A program made the position numbers and the translations under genes. Shown piece by piece: positions 43,229 to 54,448 of a stretch of 64,000 nt of DNA. The stretch's first letter is position 1; each line of letters opens with the position of its first letter. The notes beneath the pieces are model-generated. The model ran no database searches, was not told where the DNA came from, and saw only the letters and a list, made by a program, of their open reading frames with translations. This stretch comes from Theropithecus gelada. Taxonomy: Eukaryota; Chordata; Mammalia; Primates; Cercopithecidae. The stretch covers positions 105,361,726-105,425,725 of the forward strand of contig NC_037672.1 in assembly GCF_003255815.1 (NCBI RefSeq). The letters run 5' to 3'.

Positions 43229-43397
43229 AATTTTGCACTGTCCAGTACAGTAGCCATAAGCCACATGTGGCTATTGAGTACTTGAAAGGTAGCTAGTGTG
43301 ACTGAGGAACTGAATTTTAAATTTTAATAAATTTAAATTCAAACTTAAGTAGCCTCACGTACCTTGTAGCTGTTATATTGGACAGTCCGGCACTAGA
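43229..43397. mobile_element. Palindromic MITE with about 37-bp inverted ends
   Basis: Left end ACTGTCCAGTACAGTAGCCA and right end, on the opposite strand, ACTGTCCAATATAACAGCTA are clear terminal inverted repeats around an AT-rich centre. No coding capacity. It probably belongs to an old hAT-like MER family that I cannot name. Confidence 0.75.
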
Positions 43398-43839
43398 AAG
43401 TTAGAACAGATTTGAGAGACTATTAAATCAGTGTCTTTATTTTTCTCCTTCAACAAATACTTGATAACACTTACTATGTACTAGGAGATTTCTGAGTCCT
43501 GAGGGTACAGATGAACTGCAAATTGTGGTTGAGTTCACTGTGGTCCACAGAATTAAAGTGACTTTTTAAAGATTACAATTGACTTTTTAAAGATCACAAT
43601 GTCAGAGTCTAGATTAAAACCAGATCTCCTAATTGTAATAAATAGTTTTTGCCCATGGTCTTTCCCCCAGAAAGCTCCTTGGCTTCTTGTTTTCATCATA
43701 TTTCCCTCTGCTCTCAATTAGAAAGTAGCTCATGAACTACATTATTCCATTGTTATTACATATTACAATTTAGCCAAAGTACCATGAAAAACAAAGTGGA
43801 AAATGAGTGTGTGTATCCCCACTGGAAAGAACACATGTG
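43398..43839 (-). mobile_element. Probable L2/MIR remnant, antisense, then unannotated DNA
   Basis: At 43447-43510 CAACAAATACTTGATAACAC and CTGAGTCCTGAGGGTACAGA look like a reversed L2 3' end. The rest holds a 21-bp tandem duplication at 43559-43600 and no other feature. Confidence 0.45.
43559..43600. repeat. 21-bp tandem duplication
   Basis: TGACTTTTTAAAGAT(T/C)ACAAT occurs twice in direct succession with one mismatch. Confidence 0.95.
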
Positions 43840-44246
43840 TGATATAGTTTGGATATGTGTCCCTACCCAAATATCATGTTGAATTATAATCCCCAGTGTT
43901 GGATGTGGGGCCTGCAGGGAGGTGATTAGGTTGTGGTGGTGGATTTCTCATGAATGATTTAGTGCCATCTTCTTGGTACTGTTCTTACAATAGTGAGTTC
44001 TCAGAAAATCTGGTAATTGAAAAGTGTATGGCATCTCCGCTCTCACTGTCTCCTGCTATGTGATGTGCTTGCTTTTCCTTTACCTTCTGCCATGATTGTA
44101 AGTTTCCTGAGGCTTCCTGAGAAGCCAAGCAGATGCCAGCGTAATGCTTCCCATAAAGCCTGCAGAACTGCAATTCAACCTCTTTTCTTTATAAACCACC
44201 AAGTCTCAGGTATTTCTTTATAGTAGTGCAAGAACAGACTAACACA
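43840..44246 (+). mobile_element. MST/THE1-like MaLR solo LTR, sense
   Basis: Begins TGATATAGTTTGGATATGTG, with AATCCCCAGTGTTGGATGTG, GATTTCTCATGAATGATTTA, TACCTTCTGCCATGATTGTA and CTTTATAAACCACCAAGTCT, ending CAGACTAACACA. It is opposite in strand to the LTR at 37522. Confidence 0.88.
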
Positions 44247-45985
44247 ATGTGGTTACCTTTCCCTTATACTTTTTTGTTTGTTTAGAAATGTGATGGAAAA
44301 CTGGTATTGTTTACTATCTCTAAGCCTTTTTCAAAAGATAAGAATTATTCTTTACTTTTCCTATAGCAAGCTTTAGACTCTTTAGGGAGGTAAGGGAAAA
44401 CCTCAGAGGTTCCCTTTCTGTGTGCTAAACCTCATCCTTCTATTGAAGATGCCATATTCTGAGATCAAGGGGCATCCAGGGTATCTAGCCCAGGAAGAGT
44501 GGTGTGATCACTGAAAATGACATTAGTAACATTCACTCCTTTCACTTTCCCTTCCTGTAGTACCTGAGGTGTAGCGTCTGACCTTGCGTGACTTAGAAGT
44601 CTGAGGTAAAAGCCTGTGGCTGCCCTATTTACATGGTCAGCATCACCATCCCATTTTGTGACAGCCCATTAGAGAGAGCTTGGGTGGTTTCTGAGGTTCC
44701 ACTGGTGGGTCCTCTGATTTCCACCTCGATGCTCATCCAAATGCGTTCATGTTCCCAGCTTCTGGGGGCTTTGCTTTATTTTCCTTTATGTTGCTCAAGA
44801 TTCAGTTGCAAAACCTTCTACAAGTCAAGATTCAGTTGCAAAACCTTCTACAAGTATACCCCTCATTTCACTTTCTTCTTCTCTTGCTCCAGTGATTGCA
44901 GTATTTTAATACTCTCTTTTATATGGACATCACCAAATAACTCCTGAATATTTAATTTCTTAGCTCCCGTTTTGTTATCTCTACATGTCATCCTCCCTCC
45001 AAGACTTAAAAGAAGACTTGAAAAAACTTTGCTTTGTGAAATAGGGGTTTATATAAATATGCTAATATGCAACTTGCTTTTTGATTGCTTGGAAGGAATG
45101 TTGGAAGCCTGCACGGTGTGGAAGTCTGTGGTGCATGCCATGCTCGTGGTACACCTGGTGGAAGTCTTTGTAAGAGTTATGACAAGTGCAAATGATTCAT
45201 CTTTCAAACAAGTTTCTCACAAGAGAAGCAAACTGCTAACTATGGAGGAGGCTAGAGTAAGCAACCTCTTAGAAATCTTAAGAACAAGGGCAACAAAAGA
45301 TTAGGATAGAGGAAAATAAAAACTAGAGGACATGGATTGCCAATCAGGTAATCCAAGTAACTACCATCCAGTCAATGAGAGACTTGGATGGCTAGAAAGC
45401 TGAAGGGCACTGCCTAACTTGGATAGTTAACATAAACTTAGCTCTGGCTAAAGTACTCAGGTATAGCCATTCTGCTCATTCTGTTAACCTACTCAGGTGT
45501 ATATTCTACAGGATCCTTACAGTTTTGATAATAACACTTCTCTATATCCTGGTGAGTTTTTCTGCCTCCCAGCAAATGTCCTGTCTCCCTGAGCAGAGGG
45601 CAGCTTCTCTATAATAACCCCCTCCCAAATTTGCTTCTATCTTAATTCACATTTATGAATTAAGTTTCTTGTTTTATTTTTACTTTTGGTTTCATTTCTA
45701 TTTCAAAGACAGGATTTTCTTTGAGCATGAGTGGTAATCATAGTAAATATGTGCATTTTCCTTTATTTTTATCAACTATGTAATTAGGCTATATTTAACT
45801 GGAGAGGCTGACCTCTTTGCTACTTGGTGGTACATCACCACAAATGGCATCTTGCTAAAAGGAAAACTTTTAAGATTCTAGACCGAATGTCTTTATTTGC
45901 TTGCCCCACACACAGACTGACCAAAATGAAAAATGAGGTGTACTGTTTTTATCCCCAGAGCATAATGATATGAAACAATGTGCTT
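44247..45985. other. Unannotated intronic DNA with one tandem duplication
   Basis: Contains the 30-bp duplication at 44795-44854. A 110-codon plus frame at 44972-45304 is moderately protein-like in composition, but I know no matching family. Poly-pyrimidine text lies near 44860-44900. Confidence 0.45.
44795..44854. repeat. Perfect 30-bp tandem duplication
   Basis: A 30-bp unit beginning TCAAGATTCAGTTGCAAAAC and ending CTACAAG occurs twice with no mismatch, at 44795-44824 and 44825-44854. Confidence 0.97.
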
Positions 45986-45990
45986 GTCAT

Positions 45991-45994
<4 letters not shown>

Positions 45995-46021
<27 letters not shown>

Positions 46022-46264
46022 GAGATGGAGTCTCACTTTGTCGCCCAGGCTGGAGTGCAGTGGCATGATCTCGGCTCACTGCAAGCTCCGCCTCCCAAGT
46101 TCACGCCATTCTCCTGCCTCAGCCTCCCGAGGAGCTAGGACTATAGGTGCCTGCCACCACACCCAGCTAATTTTTTTTCGTATTTTTAGTAGACGGGGTT
46201 TCACCGTGTTAGCCAGGATGGTCTCGATCTCGTGACCTTGTGATCCACCCGCCTCAGCCTCCCA
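45995..46264 (-). mobile_element. AluY: AluY-like, antisense, 5'-truncated
   Basis: A long T-run (to 46020), GAGATGGAGTCTCACTTTGT, the AluY state GTTCACGCC, and an end at CCTCAGCCTCCCAA. About 40 bases of the Alu start are missing. GTCATAA flanks both sides as a target duplication. Confidence 0.94.
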
Positions 46265-46280
46265 AGTCATAATAATTTTT

Positions 46281-47610
46281 TAAAAGAGAATGTGACTATG
46301 GTAGCTATTTGGAAATGTGTTTTGGGAGTTTTCGTGTCATCTTTTCTCTTTAACTTTCTAATTATAATAGCAACTCATGTTTATTTTAGGAAATGTTATG
46401 CCTGGATAAGCAAAAGAAAAATTTAAGTCATCTAGAAATCTATTATCTGTTAGCATTTTGCATTGTCTTTCTAGTCACGTTTATGTTTACACATGCAATT
46501 TGTAAAAACAGGAGAAATAGGATCATACACATATCATTGTTTTGTACCCATGAATATATAATGAACCTCTTGTCATTCCCCACTAACTGTGATAGGAGCA
46601 TTTCATTCTTCCATTGTATCTACCCACCATGTTGTTTTTAACAGTCCCTTATTATTGGACACTTGTTTCTCATTTATTTATTTATTTATTTTTTACTGTT
46701 ATCGGCAATGTCATGGTTAATATGCTCAGAGCTAAATCTTTGTTCACATTCTTAGGAGGTTTATAGAATATAAGAAATATATTTTATAATAGCCCTGGAG
46801 AACAGCTTAGTAATTTTATGTTGGTATTTTAAAGAGCCAATTTAATATGTAGAAAAATGCTATCTCACTTCTTTGAGTTTCTTTGCTCACTAGTAAGGTT
46901 AAACACTTTCTCACCTTAAATGTTAAAGTGTAAGAGTTTATTTTCTTTTATTGCAGAAGGTTTGAAGGCATTTGTTTAAAATTATTTAATTTTCACTGTT
47001 GTGATACCATATGACCTTCTTGTCATTGCTCATGACTTTAACCTTAGGAGGTTAATTGTTTGGATATAACAACTTTGTGTCATGAAAGAAAGAGCAAGAT
47101 TGCCAATTGTCTGAGCCATGGAAGACCTAACAGAAACTGTAGAAAGCAGTCCTTATGAGACAGAACTTTTTAATAGGTGTGTCAGCGTTTCTGGGCTTAA
47201 AAAAAAAGTCCTGTTTCTTGGATATTTTAATGCAGTCTGCATTGGGCAGAGAGAAGTACAGAGTGGCCTTTCAATGTATTTTAAATTTAACAGTCTATAA
47301 TTAGAAAACACTATTTGAGCTCTTATAATAAACTTTCACTCTGAAAGCACCCATCTAAATTAGTGGGTCATTCCTCCCCACTCCTTTTCTCCCTCCCCCT
47401 CAGTCACATCTGCCATAGCCATATCCATGGACTCTGCTTCTGTAATTTTCAGAGTTCAAACTTGTGGATCACTGTTTCATAATATTAAATGGTATTAGTG
47501 GGACTTACTCCCTCTCCTTACTCCCCTTATAAGATTACTTCAGTGACTTCCTTATCTTGAGAGGAACTGACATGTGATTCTTTAGGAACACAGCTTATCT
47601 TATAAAGTGG
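46281..47610. other. AT-rich DNA with possible decayed L1 text
   Basis: At 46470-46760 pieces such as TTTTGTACCCATGAATATAT and TTATTATTGGACACTTGTTT resemble a very old L1 tail. A (TTTA)n patch lies at about 46673-46692. The rest was not recognised. Confidence 0.4.
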
Positions 47611-47875
47611 GAGTTAGTCAGTGAACAAATATTTATAACCCTCAATTCTGTGCCAGAAAGACAGCAGAGAATCTGACACATGTGATCCCTTCCCTCACAG
47701 AGCTTGCAGTCTGACTGGAAAGAGACAAGTAAATCTCTACAAATAATTGACCACAGTTACAGTTAGCAAGCTGTTATGTCAGAGAAAAAGCAGAGAGTAA
47801 CGTGGAGCGAGGGAAAGGAAACCAAATGCGGTCTGGGAGGGTCAAAAAAGGCTTCTCCAAGAACGCACAGGAGTT
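47611..47875 (-). mobile_element. L2 3' region remnant, antisense
   Basis: GTGAACAAATATTTATAACC, CCCTCACAGAGCTTGCAGTC, GAGACAAGTAAATCTCTACA and AAAAAGGCTTCTCCAAGAAC follow the reversed L2 3' order. Confidence 0.65.
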
Positions 47876-48445
47876 AGTTATAAATGCCATCTCTTGCTCT
47901 CTTTCCTTACAGAATGCTACATTTAGTGTACATGAACCGCAAGGGAATTAATCTATTTTCTACTCTCTTTAGCAATACTCCCTAGGTATGCAAATGAAAA
48001 TACATTGCTATAGTTGATTAACCACTCTAAGATTAGTACCATTTTTGTCTGAAGAAAACATTATTAAATAGCCTTAAGAACAACATACTTTGCCAGATGG
48101 AGTGAAAAAGGCTGATAAATCACTGGGACATCAGCTTAGTCACAGGACGGTGTAATAGCTGTGGAAATTCAACTTTATCATGTCTTCCATGTACAATATG
48201 GGACTATCTGAAGAAACACAGGTCGTTTTCTAGCTAAGGTTTGCACCGTATAACTAATCATTTAAGGAAAAGTTATCTACTGTCCAATTTACAGTAAAAC
48301 ATGGCTTAAGCATAATAGCTTTTGTAATTCATGAAAGTTCTGTGTTTAACTGTTAGTTGGAGCCTGAAATGACTATGACTAATAGGAATATTCTTCCAAG
48401 TTCTTTAATCCCCTGAGATGATTATAGCTGTTCTTTAGCCAGACA
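47876..48445. other. Unannotated intronic DNA
   Basis: No repeat or exon recognised. Confidence 0.4.
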
Positions 48446-48960
48446 ATGACTCTGAAGTCCATTAAACTTAAAAACATGCTTCTAGGGGGAGTTGCTTTTC
48501 AATGCATCAGGTTACTTAGTGTTTTTATGTGGCTATATTTTGGCCATCTCCTAATGTTGGAGAATGTGTTTCAGAGATCTGGAACTGTCTCCTCCTCAGC
48601 TCTGGTTATCAGAAGCATGGCAGAGGGAAATGGAAGTAAAAGATGGATTGGAGATTTCTGGTGCAGTTGTGAGCCGACCATCAGAGTTGTATATTTGTAT
48701 CACATTGCCTTGTCTTCCTACTACAGAAACTCTAGAGAGTTATGCCTTGGGATTTATTGAGAAATGCAGTGAAAAACTATCAAGTGACATCATATGGTGG
48801 TCTTCCCTGGTCTGCAGTATTGCTCATTGCCTCTTGTTTACAGGCCATATTAAAGCTAAGTGTCAAATGCTTTCTTTTTTCTCCTGAGGAACAAAATATG
48901 GTTCCCACTTGCCTTCCTCCTAACACATACGGAGATGCATGCATTTTCTGTCTCTGAGTT
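48446..48960 (+). other. Unexplained block with overlapping open frames
   Basis: Two overlapping plus frames (104 and 107 codons, 48446-48760 and 48564-48887) and a third at 48742-48957 fall in sequence with higher GC than its AT-rich surroundings. A good acceptor-like TGTGTTTCAG ends at 48575. The 107-residue frame has a mixed, protein-like composition but no motif that I recognise. It may be a decayed pseudogene or an exon, or chance. Confidence 0.25.
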
Positions 48961-49059
48961 TGGAAAATTTCTTCCCCTGTAACTACAAAGGAGTTGAGAG
49001 GCAAATATGCAGCACAGTTTTAGTCATTTTGCAAGACTTAACTAGTATACTCTATTTTA

Positions 49060-49149
49060 ATCATTTAACAAATACATCTAATGCTTATTGTATACCAGGT
49101 GCTCTTTCTGATCTCTTTATTAGTATTAACTCCTTCGATTCTTTTTTTC
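49060..49149. mobile_element. Possible L2/MIR tail fragment
   Basis: TTTAACAAATACATCTAATG and TATACCAGGTGCTCTTTCTG resemble a reversed L2 3' end. Short and uncertain. Confidence 0.4.
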
Positions 49150-49805
49150 TCCATTTATTTCTGGTTTGATCTTTATTATTTCCTTCTACTAGTTTTGGAT
49201 TTGCTCTTTTGTGGTTCCTTGAAGTGTACACCATTAGGTTATTTATTTGGAGTCTTTCTATGTTTTCGATGTGGGCATATGGTGCTATAAGATTTCCTCA
49301 GTACTGCTTTTGCTATATCTGATAGGTTCTGGTATGTTGTGTTTCCGTTTTCATTTATTTCGAGAAATGTTTAAATTTCCTTCTTAATTTCTTCATTGAT
49401 TGTTCAGGAGCATGTTGTTTAATTTCCATACATTTGCATAGTTTCCAAAGTTCTTCTTGTTATTGATTTTTAGTTTTATTCCATTGGATTCAGAAAAGAC
49501 ACTTTGATTTGATAGTGACATTTTTGAATTTGTGGAGACTTGTTTTGTGGCCTAAGATATAGTCCATTCTGGAGAATGTTCCATGTGCTGCTGAGAAGAA
49601 TGTGTATTCTATAGCTGTTGGATGAAATGTTGTGTAAATGTCTGTTATAGGTCCATTTGGTCTACAGTATAGTTTAATTCCAATGTTTTTTTACTGATTT
49701 TCTGCGTGGATGATCTGTCCATTGCCAAAAGTGGGGTGAAGTCCTCTACTATTATTGTATTGCAGTCTGTCTCTCCCTTTAGATCTATTATTTGTTTTTA
49801 TATAA
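49150..49805 (-). mobile_element. L1: Old L1M ORF2 5' region fragment, antisense
   Basis: ACCATTAGGTTATTTATTTG, GATAGGTTCTGGTATGTTGT, TGTTCAGGAGCATGTTGTTT, TGCTGAGAAGAATGTGTATT and AGTGGGGTGAAGTCCTCTAC parallel the young L1 at 80-580 in the same order and strand. This is an ancient relative of the same endonuclease region, with stops. Confidence 0.88.
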
Positions 49806-49990
49806 CCTTTGATCCTTTTAAGGACCTTGTTAAGTTAGTACTATTTATAGATGAGGGAACTAAGTCTCAGAGAAATTAAGTATCATGCCTGGAGCCACAA
49901 TACTTAATCGTGGAGTCATGCTAAGTGTGGAGTCGGCCTTCAGAATCCTTGTTCATAAACATCAAACTTTGCTGCCTCTGCAGTGATTCG
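49806..49990 (-). mobile_element. MIR remnant, antisense
   Basis: ATTTATAGATGAGGGAACTA, AGTCTCAGAGAAATTAAGTA and CAGAATCCTTGTTCATAAAC fit reversed MIR. Confidence 0.6.
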
Positions 49991-50784
49991 CTACAGGGAG
50001 CAGGTAGAACAATATTCAGTCCCAGGAGATAGTGTTCCCTCTTCCACTACACCTTGTCATCAAGAACCTCTCTCTGTGTTTACCTGCCTCTCTGATTCTA
50101 CGTTAATCGTCTCACAGTAGTATTTTGCTGTTGTTATATAATTTACTTTATTCCTTTGTGAAATTATATATTCTACATATACTTTAAAATAAATCATGAA
50201 CTTATAAGATACTATTTAAAATGAATGTAGTCTTAATGTAACACCATGTTAAGATGTATACAGAAAGGGATTTTAGAGTAGTAAGCTTGAATTTGTTTTG
50301 CATTCCAGTATCTACCCTTTTGCCCATTCTCCTTTTTGACAAGAGCACACATTTTCAGCTTGACTAGATGAAAAGTGCCAGGTTTGGCTGTGAATAAAAT
50401 CTATAAGCTGACCATATTAGAAATATCATTAATACCATGCCCTAAACAATTGTAATTGTCCACAGACTTGAGTTAGAGCACAAAAGCAACTATCTGCTTT
50501 AATTTCATTTGCATAGAGTGAGTGGGGATGGTAGGTGGAGTCGAGAGAGGGTAATAACTGGAGAAAGGTTCCAAGTGAAACAAGAAAAACATCCTCCAAG
50601 GATCAGGTGATCTTTCCAGAGGGATAAACATGTCCCACAGGGAGTGTAGTATACAGTATCTGAAGTGTAAACTGCTTATCCCTTTTAATAGAGTCTAGTA
50701 ATGCTTACTGGAATATAGCATTTTGGGCCACTTGAAGTTTATTTCATCTGTTCACAGCATTTCAGATATTCTTTTGTTCTTCTA
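49991..50784. other. Unannotated intronic DNA
   Basis: No repeat or exon recognised. A few A/T runs near 50160-50230. Confidence 0.4.
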
Positions 50785-51330
50785 TTTTTACAACAGTTTT
50801 ACTGAGATATAATTCACATACCATAAAACTGGCCTTTTCAAATTGTACAAATCAGTAGTTTTTGGTATATTCAGAGTTGTGCAACTAACCCCACTATTTA
50901 ATTCTAGAATATTTACGGCACTCCAAAAAGAAACCCTATACCCATTAGCATTCACTTTCCCTTCTCTTCGTCCCCCAGCCCTTGGCAACCACAAATCTGT
51001 CTTTATGGATTTGCCTATTCTGCACATTTCATGTAAATGGGATCATATAACATGTGGTCTTTGTGACTGGCTTCTTTCACTTAGAATAATGTTGTCAGGA
51101 TTCATTCGTGCTATAGTGTGTATCACTACTTTATTCCTTTCCATTGCTCAGTAATATTATATGGGATTGCCACATTTTGTTTATCCATTTAATAGTTGAT
51201 GGACATTTGGGTTGTTTCCACTTTGGGGCCATTATGAATAATGCTGTTATGAATATTTGTGTACAGTTTTTGCTTGGACTGGTGTTTTCATTTTTCTTGA
51301 GTATATACCTAAGAGTGACACATTTGTTCT
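50785..51330 (-). mobile_element. L1: Old L1M 3' end, antisense
   Basis: TTTACTGAGATATAATTCAC, CTTGGCAACCACAAATCTGT, CTTTCACTTAGAATAATGTT and GTTGATGGACATTTGGGTTG are reversed L1M 3' UTR and ORF2 end. Confidence 0.88.
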
Positions 51331-51731
51331 TGAGTTTCTTCCAAGAGTTGAGTATTTTTTATTAAGATGGGATCTCAACTAAAAATCAATTTCTGGTTGC
51401 AGATGAGTGTACATCCTGCAGTTGTTAAACATAGATTTTAATGAAATCTGTTAGGTAGTTAAAAGATATATATATATATATATATGCACTACCAAATCAT
51501 ATGCATATATGCACTGTTGGGTAGTCTCAGGCTATATTCTTTGGATATTCATATTGTGGTTCTATGAACTGGAGACCTCTGGCCAGTGGCCTATATTTTG
51601 CTTCCATCCACAGGGCAAATTTCAGCTACTTAAAAATCCGTTGAAAGACTGCAGCAACTGTATGTATTTCAAAGCAAATCTTCTACCATTTAGTAGGTGG
51701 CAGATTATGCACAGCACATCAACCTAAGTTT
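51331..51731. other. Unannotated DNA with a (TA)n repeat
   Basis: A TA run of about 10 units at 51466-51484. Otherwise nothing recognised. Confidence 0.5.
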
Positions 51732-52190
51732 CTGTGACACTTAGTTTGCCCTTTATGTACATAGTCCTTCTACTGTCCTATAAAGCCCTCTGCACTCTTT
51801 TCCCTTCTCTATGCCTAGTTCACAATACTCTAGCCATGCTTGCCTTTCTGTTCTTTTTAAACCTTCCTGGCTCATTCCTGCCTCAGGGCCTTTGGATGAG
51901 CTGCTCCCTCTGCCTGGCTTACTCTTCTTTTGCAGCTGCCCCCGCCCCATCCTCAACCCTTATTAAGTCTTAAATATCTCCTCAGAAAGGCTTTCCTGAC
52001 CGCTTGCTCTACATCAACCACACCAGCCTTGCCCTGACTCTGACTTTTTTGAGCGGCATTGACTGGTCTTGTTTATCTGTGTGTTCCTGTGTTAGAACAT
52101 GAACATCAGGAGGGAAGGGAATCTGCCTGCCCGCGCTACTCCAACTTTAAATAGGGGCTGGCAGGTGGCAAATATTAGTGGAATGAATGG
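51732..52190 (+). mobile_element. L2 LINE 3' end, sense
   Basis: TTCCTGCCTCAGGGCCTTTG, AGCTGCTCCCTCTGCCTGGC, ATCTCCTCAGAAAGGCTTTC and AGGTGGCAAATATTAGTGGA follow the L2 3' consensus order to its tail. One of the better preserved L2 pieces here. Confidence 0.85.
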
Positions 52191-53496
52191 CTGAGTAGTT
52201 GTTCTTGTCCTGAAATGTCAGTACCTATCAGAGCCAGTGTTTTCCTGGCAACTCTCCTGGAGGGTCAGTATTGGAGAGCTCTAGGAGGGTAGCATCAGAG
52301 GGCTCTTCATTTCACCTCCTCCCCCAGAAAACTAGCAAAACATAGCATCAAAGCCTCATTCTCATTTAATCTCTGACTTTTCCTTCCCCTAGAGCTGTCA
52401 TCCTGTGGCCCTATAACACTCTGCTCCGAAAGGATCTGCCAGAGACTGGGAGTGTTGACTGCTGCAAGGACCAAGGTGGGAATTACTGTGCTACCATCTG
52501 GAAACAGTAGGTTTGGTGCTTCCTGCTGCTATAGCATGAGTCTAACTTGCATCAGCTGAAGGTTGGCTGTCTATCAGTTATCCTGCAGCTTTGCTGCTAT
52601 CTTCCTTTCTCTGGTTAAGACATTTCATAAATGTCTTAACTCTGAGAATTTTAGTTTATCCTCAGGACAGTCTTAAATTTCAAGCTCTTTCAGGTGAATG
52701 GATGTTTTCTCAGTCTTGGATTGCCGTTTTAAATGACAGCCAGAGAAATAGAGGTAACCCCAAAACTTCCTAACCTGTTTGCATTACTGCCAAAAGAGAG
52801 CACTCAATCAACTCAACCACGCCTTAAGAAAACAGAAAATCTTCAAAGAAATATCAGCCAGCCATGCACCTTTTAGCAACAGTACTGAAATTACTAGCAA
52901 AGTTATTCTGTTTTTTATAGTTATCTAAACCAAAATTAAAGAGCTGTGGTAGTTATACCCATTCTGTGCCCACTGAGGAGGAAGAGGTTTTGCTTGCTGT
53001 GGTTGAAGCACTACAACTCAATTCACTGCCTAGAGTACTTTGAATTTTATTTCAAGTATAATTTTATTATTGAAAATAAAAATAGTTGCATTTTTTGGTA
53101 CAAAAGATTTTCTCTTTTCTTGCTATATCTCTGGGCACCTTAAGACTAGGGTTCATTTGACCCTGATGATAGCTGTTTTGGTTTTTTTACTTTTTATCAT
53201 TGCTGTTTAGTGTGGTGGTTGCCTAAAAAGATTTTTACCCTAAGATAGACACCAGGGCCGTGTAATCCCAAATTATTTAAAATAAATATTTGTGGGTAGT
53301 TAGTATTATTGAGCACAGTATTCTCTAACATTATTTGTCTTCTGTGAAGTTCACAGTAATTCTAGGAATGTTGCTAAGGTTAGAATGCCTATTTTGAGCT
53401 GGTACTAGGAATGGCAGCTATTTCTAAATATTTGACACCGTTTTGATATCTTTCCCTTTGTCTGGTGGTGGTGTCTGTCTCATTGAAGCTGAGTGA
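52191..53496. other. Unannotated intronic DNA
   Basis: No repeat or exon recognised with confidence on either strand. Confidence 0.45.
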
Positions 53497-53620
53497 AGAA
53501 AAGAATTCATTTATTCAACAAATACTTACTGAACACTTTCTGTGTGCCAGGCATTCTTTTCAGTGTTGCAAATGAGGCAGTGAACAAAACAAAATTCTTT
53601 CATGAGCTTTAAAAAATCTC
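53497..53620 (-). mobile_element. L2 3' terminus, antisense
   Basis: CATTTATTCAACAAATACTT, CTGTGTGCCAGGCATTCTTT and AGGCAGTGAACAAAACAAAA are the reversed L2 terminus. Confidence 0.75.
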
Positions 53621-53870
53621 TTGAATATCCTCAGTCAACAAACCAGAGCAGGGAGACACCGAGGACTTGCCTCACTCTCAGGTATTCCGGGGAAACCCCC
53701 TTCAGGATGGCAGATGGACACAGGCAGGAAAGGAGAGAGTGGAACCCTGATTTGGAAAATAAAGCAGCCTTATGTTCTAATTTAATCAATGCAGAATTTT
53801 AGAAGCGTGTTAAAATAATAAACCAAAAAAAAAAATGTGCTAGGTTAATATAACTTGGGCTTGAAAAATA

Positions 53871-53934
53871 AAGGATTACTTTTTTTTTTTTTCCTTTTCA
53901 ATGTCCCACACACTTGATGTAAGGATTACTTTTT
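53871..53934 (-). mobile_element. Tiny poly-A insertion with 14-bp target duplication
   Basis: AAGGATTACTTTTT (53871-53884) recurs at 53921-53934. Between them, reading the minus strand, lie 28 nt of unknown origin (ending GACATTGAAAAGG) and an A-tail. The right duplication ends at a TTTTT/AAG junction, the usual L1 endonuclease target. It looks like an extremely short L1-mediated retro-insertion. Confidence 0.6.
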
Positions 53935-54437
53935 AAGTATACCGTTTTCGTACATTTTGCATTCAGAGTCTGCCCAAATTCTGCCCCCACCATCCTCTCA
54001 GCCTCTGTCAATGTCTAATGCATCCTTCGAATTTCTTTATGCATAAAGAAGCAAATAGGAATATTCCTATTTGCCCCCTTCATAACATAAAAGATAGCAT
54101 ACTATATTTCTCTGCAATGTATGCTTTTTTTCCTTACAATATATGGAGGAGGATTTAATAAGCGAGTACTAAGACACTTTCCTCATTCTTTTTTTAAAGC
54201 AGTTACAGAATAACAGAGTCCATTTATGGATGTTCCACAGTTAAAATAGCGATCTATTGATGGACAACATTCGGGTTGTGGCCAACGTTTGCTCTTAAAC
54301 AATACTACAGTAAGTAACTGTATGTAGGTTATTTTGCATGTAGGCAATATATCTATATAAACTTGTAAAGTAGAATTGCAGGTCATAAGGTATATGTGTA
54401 CTTTTAATAGATATCATTAAAGTGCCTCTCTGAGAGG
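53935..54437. other. Unannotated DNA, possible very old L1 tail
   Basis: Pieces such as GATCTATTGATGGACAACAT and GTAGAATTGCAGGTCATAAG resemble a reversed L1 3' end but are too diverged for a firm call. Confidence 0.4.
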
Positions 54438-54448
54438 AAAGTTTTCTT

